The translations under genes and the position numbers were made by a program. Shown piece after piece: positions 34,643 through 41,860 of a DNA stretch of 64,000 nucleotides. Position 1 is the stretch's first letter. Every line of letters begins with the position of its first letter. The notes below the pieces were generated by a model that was not told where the DNA came from, did no database searches, and saw only the letters and a list, made by a program, of their open reading frames with translations. The DNA is from Streptomyces sp. SKN60 (GTDB taxonomy: Bacteria; Actinomycetota; Actinomycetes; Streptomycetales; Streptomycetaceae), in contig NZ_JAHTMW010000002.1 of assembly GCF_026236535.1 (NCBI RefSeq), positions 124,001 through 188,000 of the forward strand. Reading direction: 5' to 3'.

Positions 34643-35905
34643 GTGAGCTCGACCAATCGCACCGTGGTCGTCACCGGTATCGGCGCAACCACTCCGCTGG
34701 GTGGCGACTCCGCTTCGACCTGGGAAGGTCTGCTGGCGGGGCGCTCCGGCGTCCGGCCCCTGGAGGGCGAGCGCTTCGCGGAGCTGCCCGTACGGATCGC
34801 CGCGCTCGCCGCGGTGGACCCCTCCGAGGTGCTGCCCCGGCCGCTGGCCCGCAAGCTGGACCGCTCGGCGCAGTTCGCGCTGATCGCGGCCCGCGAGGCG
34901 TGGGCCGACGCGGGCTACACCGCCCCGGCCGGTGAGGACGAGAAGATCGCGCCCGAGCGGCTCGGCTCCGTCATCGCCTCCGGCATCGGCGGTGTCACCA
35001 CTCTGCTCGACCAGTACGACGTGCTGAAGGAGTCCGGCGTGCGCCGCGTCTCCCCGCACACCGTGCCGATGCTCATGCCCAACAGCCCCTCCGCCAACGT
35101 CGGCCTGGAGGTGAACGCCCGGGCGGGCGTGCACACCCCGGTCTCCGCGTGCGCGTCGGGTGCCGAGGCCATCGGCTACGCCATCGAGATGATCCGCACC
35201 GGCCGTGCCGACGTGGTCGTCGCCGGCGGCACCGAGGCGGCGATCCACCCGCTGCCGATCGCGGCCTTCGCCAACATGATGGCGATGTCCAAGAACAACG
35301 ACGAGCCCGAGAAGGCCTCCCGCCCCTACGACAAGGCGCGCGACGGCTTCATCCTGGGCGAGGGCGCGGGCGTCATCGTGCTCGAGTCCGAGGAGCACGC
35401 CAAGGCGCGCGGCGCGAAGATCTACTGCGAGGCGCTGGGCCAGGGCCTGTCGGCCGACAGCCACCACATCGCGCAGCCCGAGCCGACCGGCCGGGGCATC
35501 GCCGCCGCCCTGCAGCACCTCCTCGACACCTCGGACCTGAAGCCCGCCGAGGTCGTCCACCTCAACGCGCACGCCACGTCGACGCCGCAGGGCGACGTCG
35601 CCGAGATCAAGGCGCTGCGGAAGGTCCTGGGCGACGACCTGTCCCACGTCGCGATCTCCGCGACCAAGTCGATGACCGGCCACCTCCTGGGCGGCGCCGG
35701 CGGCATCGAGACGGTCGCCACGGTCCTCGCGCTCCACAACCGCCTGGCCCCCCCGACGATCAACGTCGACGACCTGGACCCGGAGGTCGACGCGGACATC
35801 GTCATCAACGAGCCGCGGGAGCTGCCGCAGGGCACGATCGCCGCGATCAACAACTCGTTCGGCTTCGGCGGCCACAACGTGGTGCTCGCGTTCCGTTCGG
35901 TGTAG
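34643..35905 (+). CDS. fabF: Beta-ketoacyl-ACP synthase II, 420 aa
   Basis: The elongating condensing enzyme. Active-site Cys170 in TPVSACASGAEAIG, the two His blocks NAHATSTPQGD and KSMTGHLLGGAGG, and the C-terminal NSFGFGGHNVVLAFRSV that closes the thiolase fold. The GTG at 34643 follows GGAGAAAG; the longer frame from 34598 has no homology before MSSTNRTVVVTGIG. Last gene of the operon. The final 51 bases before its stop codon are duplicated exactly 149 bp downstream (36000-36050). Confidence 0.96.
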   Translation: MSSTNRTVVVTGIGATTPLGGDSASTWEGLLAGRSGVRPLEGERFAELPVRIAALAAVDPSEVLPRPLARKLDRSAQFALIAAREAWADAGYTAPAGEDEKIAPERLGSVIASGIGGVTTLLDQYDVLKESGVRRVSPHTVPMLMPNSPSANVGLEVNARAGVHTPVSACASGAEAIGYAIEMIRTGRADVVVAGGTEAAIHPLPIAAFANMMAMSKNNDEPEKASRPYDKARDGFILGEGAGVIVLESEEHAKARGAKIYCEALGQGLSADSHHIAQPEPTGRGIAAALQHLLDTSDLKPAEVVHLNAHATSTPQGDVAEIKALRKVLGDDLSHVAISATKSMTGHLLGGAGGIETVATVLALHNRLAPPTINVDDLDPEVDADIVINEPRELPQGTIAAINNSFGFGGHNVVLAFRSV

Positions 35906-35999
35906 CCGCCGACCGGGCCCGCGCCCAGCCGGCCGGACGGAGTCCGGCACAGCGCCCCGAAGCCCGCGCAGCGGTGCGAGGGGCGCACGGAGAAGAGGC

Positions 36000-36050
36000 C
36001 AACTCGTTCGGCTTCGGCGGCCACAACGTGGTGCTCGCGTTCCGTTCGGT
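36000..36050 (+). repeat. fabF: 51-bp exact duplicate of the fabF 3' end
   Basis: Identical to 35851-35901. It encodes NSFGFGGHNVVLAFRS again, followed by V and its own TGA, but is out of frame with fabF (offset 149). The 98 bp between copies show no gene or repeat. Confidence 0.9.
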
Positions 36051-36075
36051 CTGACCGGACGTCATAGCGCAGGCG

Positions 36076-36121
36076 GAAAGCCCCCTGCCGGAACACACCC
36101 GTGTTCCGGCAGGGGGCTTTC
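36076..36121. terminator. Terminator of the fatty acid synthase operon
   Basis: A perfect 21-bp stem, 36076-36096 with 36101-36121, and a 4-nt loop (ACCC). The arms begin GAAAGCCCCCTGCC and end CTTTC. It also faces the convergent gene ending at 36124, so it probably serves both directions. Confidence 0.9.
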
Positions 36122-36123
36122 GG

Positions 36124-36501
36124 CTAGGGCCTGTCCGGCGGGCGGATGTCGATCTCCGGGCCGAAGTCCCTCGCGTCGGGCCAGACCATCCAGAGGACCG
36201 TCAGGAAGACGGCGAGAGCGAGGAAGGCGAGCGGGAGGACGGCGCCGTCGGGCACGCCTCGGCGGCGGGCGGCGGGCTTCCGGTCCTCCGGTTGCCAGTC
36301 CTGCGGTTTCCGGTCCTCCGGTTGCCGTTCCTCCGGTTGCCGGTCCTGCGGCTCCCGCGGCCTGCGCCGCCGGCCCAGCGCGTACCCGGCCGCGAACGCC
36401 GCCACCACGGCGACCGCGGTGGCCGGCCACCACCACGAGGCACCGGCTCCGGACAGCAATACGGCGGCCGTTCCGGCCGCCGTGGTTCCCCGTGTCTCCA
36501 T
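36124..36501 (-). CDS. Small membrane protein with pentapeptide repeats, 125 aa
   Basis: Not recognised. Two membrane segments are visible (ASWWWPATAVAVVAAFAAGYALG near residue 20-43 and VLPLAFLALAVFLTVLWMVW near 90-109). Between them lies a charged stretch of five-residue repeats: REPQD, RQPEE, RQPED, RKPQD, WQPED, RKP, encoded by 15-base tandem repeats (36274-36348). The last codons (PPDRP and TAG stop) come from a sequence identical to the end of the 163-bp element, so the original C-terminus may have been replaced. The ATG at 36501 has a weak upstream site. Coding status is likely, function unknown. Confidence 0.6.
   Translation of the reverse strand: METRGTTAAGTAAVLLSGAGASWWWPATAVAVVAAFAAGYALGRRRRPREPQDRQPEERQPEDRKPQDWQPEDRKPAARRRGVPDGAVLPLAFLALAVFLTVLWMVWPDARDFGPEIDIRPPDRP
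36125..36142. mobile_element. Solo terminus of the 163-bp element family, with TA flank
   Basis: TA followed by GGGCCTGTCCGGCGGG matches the first 16 bases of the copy at 53509 exactly, then diverges. No partner arm is found nearby. Confidence 0.5.
36274..36348. repeat. Five 15-bp tandem repeats inside the membrane protein gene
   Basis: Units at 36274, 36289, 36304, 36319 and 36334, consensus CGGTTGCCGGTCCTC. They encode the RQPED-type pentapeptides. Confidence 0.8.
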
Positions 36502-36564
36502 CGCGCACCCCCGTGGGGGAATCTACGACCTCCCGGCCTCCGGGGCCAGATCATGGACCGGGTC

Positions 36565-37059
36565 CTAGACCACCTGGTGCAGCCAGCGGACCGGGGCGCC
36601 CTCGCCCGCGTACCGGAAGGGCTCCAGCTCGTCGTCCCAGGGCTTGCCGAGGAGCTTGGAGATCTCGGCCTCCAGGACCGTCTCGCCCTGCGCGGCGCGG
36701 GCCAGGGCGGCGCGCAGCCGGTCCTCGGGGATCAGGATGTCGCCGTGGATGCCGGTGACCGCGTGGAAGATGCCGAGGTCCGGGGTGGCGCTGTAGCGCT
36801 CGCCCTCGGCGGTGGCGCAGGGCTCGGCCGTGACCTCGAAGCGGAGCAGCTGCCAGCCGCGCAGGGCGGAGGCGAGTTTGGAAGCGGTGCCGGTCTCGCC
36901 CTGCCAGGAGAACTCGGCTCTCCACGTGCCCGGGGACGCGGGCTGCCGGATCCAGTCGAGCTGGACCCTCGCACCGAGGACGCCCGCGACCGCCCATTCG
37001 ACGTGCGGGCAGAGCGCGCGCGGTGCGGAGTGAACGTACAGGACTCCACGTGTCGTCAC
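36565..37059 (-). CDS. DUF3145 family protein, 164 aa
   Basis: A DUF3145 protein, a small actinomycete family of unknown function. The opening MTTRGVLYVHSAPRALCPHVEWAV is characteristic, followed by PGTWRAEFSWQGETGTASKLASALRGWQLLRFEVTAEP and GIFHAVTGIHGDILIPEDRLRAAL. No signal peptide or membrane span. The GTG at 37059 is chosen because GGAGG lies 5 bases before it; the open frame continues 100 codons upstream without homology, through an AT-rich regulatory region. Likely monocistronic. Confidence 0.9.
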   Translation of the reverse strand: MTTRGVLYVHSAPRALCPHVEWAVAGVLGARVQLDWIRQPASPGTWRAEFSWQGETGTASKLASALRGWQLLRFEVTAEPCATAEGERYSATPDLGIFHAVTGIHGDILIPEDRLRAALARAAQGETVLEAEISKLLGKPWDDELEPFRYAGEGAPVRWLHQVV

Positions 37060-37105
37060 CGGGACCTCCAGTGTGGGACGAGGTTCGCCTTTCCCAGCGG
37101 CCTCA

Positions 37106-37178
37106 GTAAACAACATCACGAAGAAGCGGCTTCGCAAACCCCCAAAAAGGGGACAGCATGTGACGTGATGTAATTTAC
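37106..37178. promoter_or_regulatory. Long-range inverted repeat in an AT-rich patch
   Basis: 37106-37120 (GTAAACAACATCACG) and 37164-37178 are inverted repeats, 13 of 15 bases matching, 43 bp apart. Between them is a small CCCC-AAAAA-GGGG hairpin. This is one of the few AT-rich spots in the window and probably contains promoter elements of the DUF3145 gene and perhaps of the gene at 37320. Confidence 0.5.
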
Positions 37179-37319
37179 CGGAGCCGATCGGCAGGGGCGC
37201 CTCTGGTTCGACGGGGGAAAAGCTACCGTGCCGCGCCCGGGTCGGGGTGACGTACGGTCGGTCGGGGGCGGGTGGACACCAAGCTTTCACTCGCGAGGAC
37301 GCCGAGGAGGGGCCGCGGG

Positions 37320-38213
37320 ATGCCGCACGGGCGAGACCGATTCCGTACCGCCGTCGCGGGGACGGCACTGCTGTGCGCCGTGGCGGTGCTCGCGGGCTGT
37401 TCGGGCGGCGGTGACGGGCCGGGCCCGCGGGCGGCGTCGGCTGCGCCGAAGCCGACGCCTCCGCCGAAGCCGGTGTGGAACGTCTCCCCCTCCTCGGTCG
37501 CCGCGGTCGGCGACTCCATCACCCGCGCCTTCGACGCCTGTACGGTCCTGGCGGACTGCCCCGAGATGTCCTGGGCGACCGGCACGGACACCGAGGTCAA
37601 CAGCCTGGCGCTGCGGCTTCTCGGCCCGGCGCGGGTGGCCGGCCGGAGCTGGAACCTGGCCCGGACCGGGGCGCGGATGGCGGAGCTGCCGGAGCAGATG
37701 GCCGCGGCGGCGGCCGAACGGCCCGAGCTGGTCACGGTGATGATGGGCGCGAACGACGCGTGCCGGGCCCGGGCCGAGGAGATGACCCCGGTCGGGGAGT
37801 TCCGGGCCTCCTTCGCCGCGGCGCTCACCCGGCTGCGCGCCGGGGCGCCGAAGGCCCAGGTGTACGTGTCGAGCCTGCCCGACCTGCGGCGTCTCTGGGA
37901 GACCGGCCGGGTCAGCCCGCTGGGCCGCCAGGTGTGGCAGCTGGGCATCTGCGGCGCCATGCTCAAGGACCCCACCGACCTGGGCCCGACCGCCGAGCGC
38001 CGCCGCACCGCGGTGCGGGACCGGGTCGTGGCGTACAACCGGGTCCTGCGCGAGGAGTGCGCGAAGGACGCCCGCTGCCGCTACGACGGCGGCGCCGTCT
38101 TCGGCTTCGCCTTCGACCAGCCGCAGCTGAGCCCCTGGGACTTCTTCCACCCGAGCAAGTCCGGCCAGGCGCGGCTCGCGGAGCTGGCGTACCGGCAGAT
38201 CACGAAGGCGTAG
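37320..38213 (+). CDS. SGNH/GDSL-hydrolase lipoprotein, 297 aa
   Basis: A secreted esterase-like lipoprotein. The lipobox lies in ALLCAVAVLAGCSGGGDGP (lipidated Cys near residue 27), followed by a Pro-rich linker. The SGNH blocks are AVGDSITRAF (nucleophile Ser near 62), VTVMMGANDAC (oxyanion Asn) and WDFFHPSKSGQ with the catalytic Asp-His. The ATG at 37320 follows GGAGGGG at about 8 bases; an earlier in-frame start has no such site. Its stop codon TAG uses the TA target plus the first G of the mobile element at 38213. The substrate is unknown; lipids or acylated wall sugars are plausible. Confidence 0.88.
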   Translation: MPHGRDRFRTAVAGTALLCAVAVLAGCSGGGDGPGPRAASAAPKPTPPPKPVWNVSPSSVAAVGDSITRAFDACTVLADCPEMSWATGTDTEVNSLALRLLGPARVAGRSWNLARTGARMAELPEQMAAAAAERPELVTVMMGANDACRARAEEMTPVGEFRASFAAALTRLRAGAPKAQVYVSSLPDLRRLWETGRVSPLGRQVWQLGICGAMLKDPTDLGPTAERRRTAVRDRVVAYNRVLREECAKDARCRYDGGAVFGFAFDQPQLSPWDFFHPSKSGQARLAELAYRQITKA

Positions 38214-38377
38214 GGGGTGTCTTGTGGATCAGGGTCGGATAGGCCGCGGCGTCTGGTGCGGTGCATCGCAAGGCGCCGGAGCGTCGCGATAGCGGAGCTA
38301 TCGGGGCGCTTCGGCAACGCGGCGTGGTGCCGTGCCAGGCGTCGCGGACCCGGCCATGATCCACAAGACACCCCCTA
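38211..38377. mobile_element. 163-bp palindromic element, copy 1, flanked by TA
   Basis: Perfect 19-bp terminal inverted repeats, GGGGGTGTCTTGTGGATCA at 38213-38231 and its complement at 38357-38375, with TA on both sides (38211-38212, 38376-38377). The interior folds as a long imperfect hairpin with an apical stem at 38288-38293/38297-38302. No transposase is encoded; it resembles a MITE. It sits between two convergent genes. The copy at 53509 has the same length. Confidence 0.85.
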
Positions 38378-38378
38378 A

Positions 38379-38414
38379 GGCCCCGGGGCGGATGTCAGGG
38401 TCCGCCCCGGGGCC
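38379..38414 (-). terminator. Terminator of the GH3 gene
   Basis: GGCCCCGGGGCGGA (38379-38392) pairs perfectly with 38401-38414 across an 8-nt loop. It lies 16 bp past the glycosidase stop. Confidence 0.8.
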
Positions 38415-38430
38415 GGTCTCAGGGGGCGCG

Positions 38431-40902
38431 TCAGGGGTTGACGCGGGTGGTGAGGCGGGGGTCCGTCAGGGAGTGGGCGGCGAGGAGGTCGTAGGGGCCG
38501 GGGATCGGGGTCCAGGCGGCCTGCTCCTCGTTCCAGATCTCGAAGGCGCGGCGCGGGAGGTCGACGGTGACCTCGACGGTCTCGCCGGGGGCGGCCTCGA
38601 CGCTCGCGAAGCCGGCCAGCCAGCGGGCGGGGCGTTCGACGGTGTCGGCGACGGGGGCCAGGTAGAGCTGGACGACCTCGCGGCCGGTGCGGGGGCCGGT
38701 GTTGGTGAGGCGGACCGTGGCGGACCCGGCGGTGGCCGTGAGCGCGTCGTACGACCAGGTCGTGTAGCCGAGGCCGTGGCCGAAGGGGTACGCAGGGACG
38801 GCGCCGGCCCGGTCCCAGGCGCGGTAGCCGATGAACAGGCCCTCGGCGTAGGCGAGTCGGCCGTCGGTCGGGGTGACCTCGGTGACCGGGACGTCGGCGA
38901 GGGCGACCGGCCAGGTGGTGGGCAGCCGGCCGCCGGGCTCCTCGGCGCCGGTGAGGACGTCGGCGAGCGCGGCGCCGCCCTCCTGCCCCGGGAACCAGCT
39001 GAGCAGGATCGCGGCCACGTCCTCGCGCCAGGGCATCTCGACCGGGGAGCCGGCGTTGACGACCACGACCGTGTTCGGGTTGGCGGCGGCGACGGCCCGT
39101 ACGAGGTCGTCCTGGCGCCCCGGCAGGGCCAGGTCCTTGCGGTCGAAGCCCTCGGACTCGACGCGCTCGGTGGTGGCGACGACCACGACGGCGGTGTCGG
39201 CGGCGCGGGCCGAGGCGACGGCTTCGGCGATCAGTTCGTCGGGGTCACGGCGCGGACCGAGGTGGACGAAGGAGAACATGACGGCCGGCAGCGGCGCCGC
39301 GAACTCCTTGTCCAGGGTGTGCCAGAGGGAGACCACGACGGTCTCGCCGGCCGTGAGGGCGACCTTGCCGCGCTCGACGGGCGAGCCGAAGAAGGCCTCG
39401 AAGGGGTCGGTCTCGGGACCCATGGACTGCACGCCGTCGAAGAGGACCCGGCCGCCGACGGTGAGCGCGTACGCGCCGAGGCCGCGGGTGCCGAAGGAGT
39501 GCTCGCCGCTCTCGCGCGGGGTGAAGGTGCCGGTGACCTCGATGGAGGCGAGGGCGTCGTGGGTGACGCCGGCCGGGAGGTCGTCGCCGATCCACTGGAC
39601 CTGCCCGTTCGGCAGGCTGCCCTCGCCGATGACCGCGCCTGAGGCGTCCCGGCACACGGCGCGCAGGGTGAACCCCTGGTCGGCGGGGGCGAGTTCGTCG
39701 CTGGGGTCGGCGCCGATCACGTACGAGAGGCTGCCCTCGGGGAGCGCGGCGGTCAGGCCGTCGAGCGGGGAGACGACGTGCTCGGGGAAGACCTGCGCGG
39801 AGCCGCCGCCGAGGACCCGCGCGTCGCGGGCGGCGGCGCCGGAGAGGGCGACCGACCCGGCCCGCAGGGGCAGGGCCGCGCCCTCGTCACGTACCTCGTT
39901 GCGTACGAGGACGAAACCGCGGCGGGCGATCTCGCGGGCGAGGGCGTCGCCGTCGATCGCGGCGGGCGGCTCGGTGACGGCGGCGGGGGCGCCGTCGAGG
40001 ACGCCGACGCGGGCGGCGAGCCGGAGCACGTTGCGCACGGCGGTGTCGACGGTGGCCTCGGCGACCTCGCCGGACCGGACGGCGGCGGAGAGCGCCTCGC
40101 CGTACACGGTCCGCGGCCCGGGCATGGCGACGTCGAGGCCGCCCTCGATGTCGCCGGTGGTGGAGCGGGCGGCCATCCAGTCGGAGACGTTGTAGCCGTC
40201 GAAGCCCCACTCGCCGCGCAGCACCTCGTTCACCAGGTAGCGGTGCTCGGTCATCGTCACGCCGTTGACCTGGTTGTAGGCGGTCATGATGCCCCAGGGG
40301 TGGGCGTTGGCGACGATGGCCTCGAAGGGCGCGAGGTAGAGCTCGCGCAGCGGGCGGGCGGCGATCCGGTTGTCGACGGTGAAGCGGTCGGTCTCGGCGT
40401 CGTTGCCGACGAAGTGCTTGACGGTGGTGCCGACGCCGCCGTCCTGGACGCCCCGCACATATCCGGTGCCGATGGCGCCGGTGAGGTACGGGTCCTCGCT
40501 GTACGCCTCGAAGTGGCGGCCGCCGAGCGGGGTGCGGTGCAGGTTGACGGTGGGTGCGAGGAGGACGTGGACGCCCTTGCGGCGGGCCTCCTGGGCGAGC
40601 AGCCGGCCCGCGCGGCGGGCGAGCTCCGGGTCCCAGGTGGCGGCGAGGGCGGTCGGGGACGGCAGCGCGACGGACGGGTCGTCGGCGGTCCAGCGGACAC
40701 CGCGGACGCCGATCGGGCCGTCGGACATGACCAGCGAGGCCAGGCCGATCTCGGGCAGGGCGGGCAGCGACCACATGTCCTGGCCGCCGAGCAGCCGGGT
40801 CTTGGCGTCCAGGTCGAGCTTGGCGAGCGCCGACTCGACGGCTTCCTCGCGCGCGGTGTCCGCGTGCGCCGCGTCGGCGTGCACCGCGTTCGTCTCTGCC
40901 AT
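38431..40902 (-). CDS. Glycoside hydrolase family 3 beta-glycosidase with PA14 domain, 823 aa
   Basis: A large beta-glucosidase-type enzyme. The GH3 N-domain has LVMSDGPIGVRG and GVHVLLAPTVNLHRTPLGGRHFEAYSEDP, with KHFVGND for substrate binding and the nucleophile Asp241 in DGYNVSDWMAARST. The GH3 C-domain follows, with a PA14 insert near residues 430-540 (VTHDALASIEVTGTFTPRESGEHSFG) and a fibronectin-III-like domain at the end (SATVRLTNTGPRTGREVVQLYLAPV). No signal peptide, so it acts on imported oligosaccharides. The ATG at 40902 follows GAGGAGG. It is divergent from a TetR gene at 41045 with a palindrome between, probably its repressor. Confidence 0.93.
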   Translation of the reverse strand: MAETNAVHADAAHADTAREEAVESALAKLDLDAKTRLLGGQDMWSLPALPEIGLASLVMSDGPIGVRGVRWTADDPSVALPSPTALAATWDPELARRAGRLLAQEARRKGVHVLLAPTVNLHRTPLGGRHFEAYSEDPYLTGAIGTGYVRGVQDGGVGTTVKHFVGNDAETDRFTVDNRIAARPLRELYLAPFEAIVANAHPWGIMTAYNQVNGVTMTEHRYLVNEVLRGEWGFDGYNVSDWMAARSTTGDIEGGLDVAMPGPRTVYGEALSAAVRSGEVAEATVDTAVRNVLRLAARVGVLDGAPAAVTEPPAAIDGDALAREIARRGFVLVRNEVRDEGAALPLRAGSVALSGAAARDARVLGGGSAQVFPEHVVSPLDGLTAALPEGSLSYVIGADPSDELAPADQGFTLRAVCRDASGAVIGEGSLPNGQVQWIGDDLPAGVTHDALASIEVTGTFTPRESGEHSFGTRGLGAYALTVGGRVLFDGVQSMGPETDPFEAFFGSPVERGKVALTAGETVVVSLWHTLDKEFAAPLPAVMFSFVHLGPRRDPDELIAEAVASARAADTAVVVVATTERVESEGFDRKDLALPGRQDDLVRAVAAANPNTVVVVNAGSPVEMPWREDVAAILLSWFPGQEGGAALADVLTGAEEPGGRLPTTWPVALADVPVTEVTPTDGRLAYAEGLFIGYRAWDRAGAVPAYPFGHGLGYTTWSYDALTATAGSATVRLTNTGPRTGREVVQLYLAPVADTVERPARWLAGFASVEAAPGETVEVTVDLPRRAFEIWNEEQAAWTPIPGPYDLLAAHSLTDPRLTTRVNP

Positions 40903-40950
40903 GGCCGTACCTCCTCGTGATGAAGCCCTTGGTGCGGCCATACTGACTCG

Positions 40951-40970
40951 CCTACCTGTAGATCGGTAGG
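40951..40970. promoter_or_regulatory. Palindrome between GH3 and TetR genes, candidate operator
   Basis: CCTACC (40951-40956) and GGTAGG (40965-40970) with an 8-base centre, 49 bp before the glycosidase start and 75 bp before the TetR start. Confidence 0.6.
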
Positions 40971-41044
40971 TTACGTGAGCATTTCGTTATCATCGCGATG
41001 GCGTACGGTCCTCACGACAGGGACCTGCGGAAGGGGGAACGGGC

Positions 41045-41614
41045 ATGGCGCGTACCAGGAGCGAGGAGCGCAAGGCGGAGATCGTCCGCGCCGCCCTGGA
41101 GGTGATCGCCGAGCGCGGCTACCGGGGCGCCTCCCTGGGCGCGGTCGCCGAGCGGGTCGGGCTCACCCAGCAGGGTCTGCTGCACTACTTCCCCACCAAG
41201 GAGGCGCTGCTCGTCGCCGTCCTGGAGGAGCGCGACCGCTGGGACACCAGCGGCGCCCGGGACCGGGAGCGCTGGCGGCTCGACCTCATGGAGTCGCTGG
41301 TCGAGTACAACGCGATGCGCCCGGGAATCGTGCAGACCTTCTCGGCGCTGCTCGGCGAGAGCGTCACCGAGGACCACCCGGCGCGCGCCTTCTTCACCGA
41401 GCGCTACGCGCAGGTGCGGGAGAACATGGCGGACGTGCTGCGCGCCGAGTTCGGCGACGAACTCCCGGGCGGGCTCACCCCGGAGCGGGCGGCGCCGCTG
41501 CTCACGGCGGTGATGGACGGCCTGCAGTACCAGTGGCTGCTCGACCCGGACGCGGTGGACATGCCGGCCGCCTTCCGGGACTTCGTGCGCCTGCTGCGGC
41601 CGGAGGAGCGCTGA
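41045..41614 (+). CDS. TetR-family transcriptional regulator, 189 aa
   Basis: A repressor with the N-terminal helix-turn-helix RKAEIVRAALEVIAERGYRGASLGAVAERVGLTQQGLLHYFPTKEALLVAVL (residues about 9-58). The C-terminal part resembles the TetR_C_6-like domain of sugar-utilisation repressors (EYNAMRPGIVQTFSALLGESVTEDHPARAFF and DGLQYQWLLDPDAVDM). The start has GGGGGA at about 8 bases. It is divergent from the GH3 glycosidase, its likely target, with the palindrome at 40951. Confidence 0.92.
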   Translation: MARTRSEERKAEIVRAALEVIAERGYRGASLGAVAERVGLTQQGLLHYFPTKEALLVAVLEERDRWDTSGARDRERWRLDLMESLVEYNAMRPGIVQTFSALLGESVTEDHPARAFFTERYAQVRENMADVLRAEFGDELPGGLTPERAAPLLTAVMDGLQYQWLLDPDAVDMPAAFRDFVRLLRPEER

Positions 41615-41641
41615 AACCCCTCCGGGGAGGGGTGGTTCGGG

Positions 41642-41765
41642 TGCGGGGCGACGGGATTCGAACCCGTGCGACTCTCCCGCCAGGTCCGGCGACGAGCCCC
41701 TCGCCCCGGGCTTCGGGGACCTCCTCCGCCCGGGACCGCGATCGACCGCTCTGCCACGGCCCCGC
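41642..41765 (-). tRNA. Atypical tRNA-like gene, 124 nt
   Basis: On the minus strand, acceptor GCGGGGC (41765-41759) pairs fully with GCCCCGC (41649-41643), followed by A. A normal T arm lies at 41667-41651 (ACGGG-TTCGAAT-CCCGT). The 5' part GTGGCAGAGCGGTCGATCGC looks like a serine-type D arm. The centre is not a normal anticodon arm: a CCCGGGC/GCCCGGG hairpin with a 16-nt loop, then a GGCGA/TCGCC hairpin, both enclosed by GGTCC/GGACC. One unpaired C separates T stem from acceptor. Total length exceeds class II tRNAs (about 85-100 nt). No seven-base loop with a recognisable anticodon is seen. It could be a specialised tRNA, a tRNA-derived RNA or a pseudogene. Confidence 0.5.
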
Positions 41766-41860
41766 ACCCTGCGGGGCCGCGCGCGGACCCGCTGCGCCCG
41801 ACCCTAACGCGGGCCGCGGCGGGGCCACATGTGGATTTCGGCGCCGTGCCGGGCGACGCC

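Noticed and set aside
32162-35950. A 1262-codon open frame on the minus strand opposite fasR-fab genes
   Set aside because: It is the antisense shadow of fabD, fabH, acpP and fabF. The product is Arg/Asp/Gly-rich without domains, and the plus-strand genes are certain.
35149-36054. An open frame ending in the duplicated fabF tail, as a separate gene
   Set aside because: Most of it overlaps fabF in another frame with no homology; only the last 17 codons are meaningful and they are explained by the 51-bp duplication.
30984-36121. A polyketide or polyunsaturated fatty acid biosynthetic cluster
   Set aside because: The four fab genes with FasR are the primary fatty acid synthase operon in the standard order; no ketoreductase, cyclase or tailoring genes are present.
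41642-41765. Selenocysteine tRNA
   Set aside because: No UCA anticodon loop and no six-pair D stem can be drawn, and no selA/selB genes are nearby.
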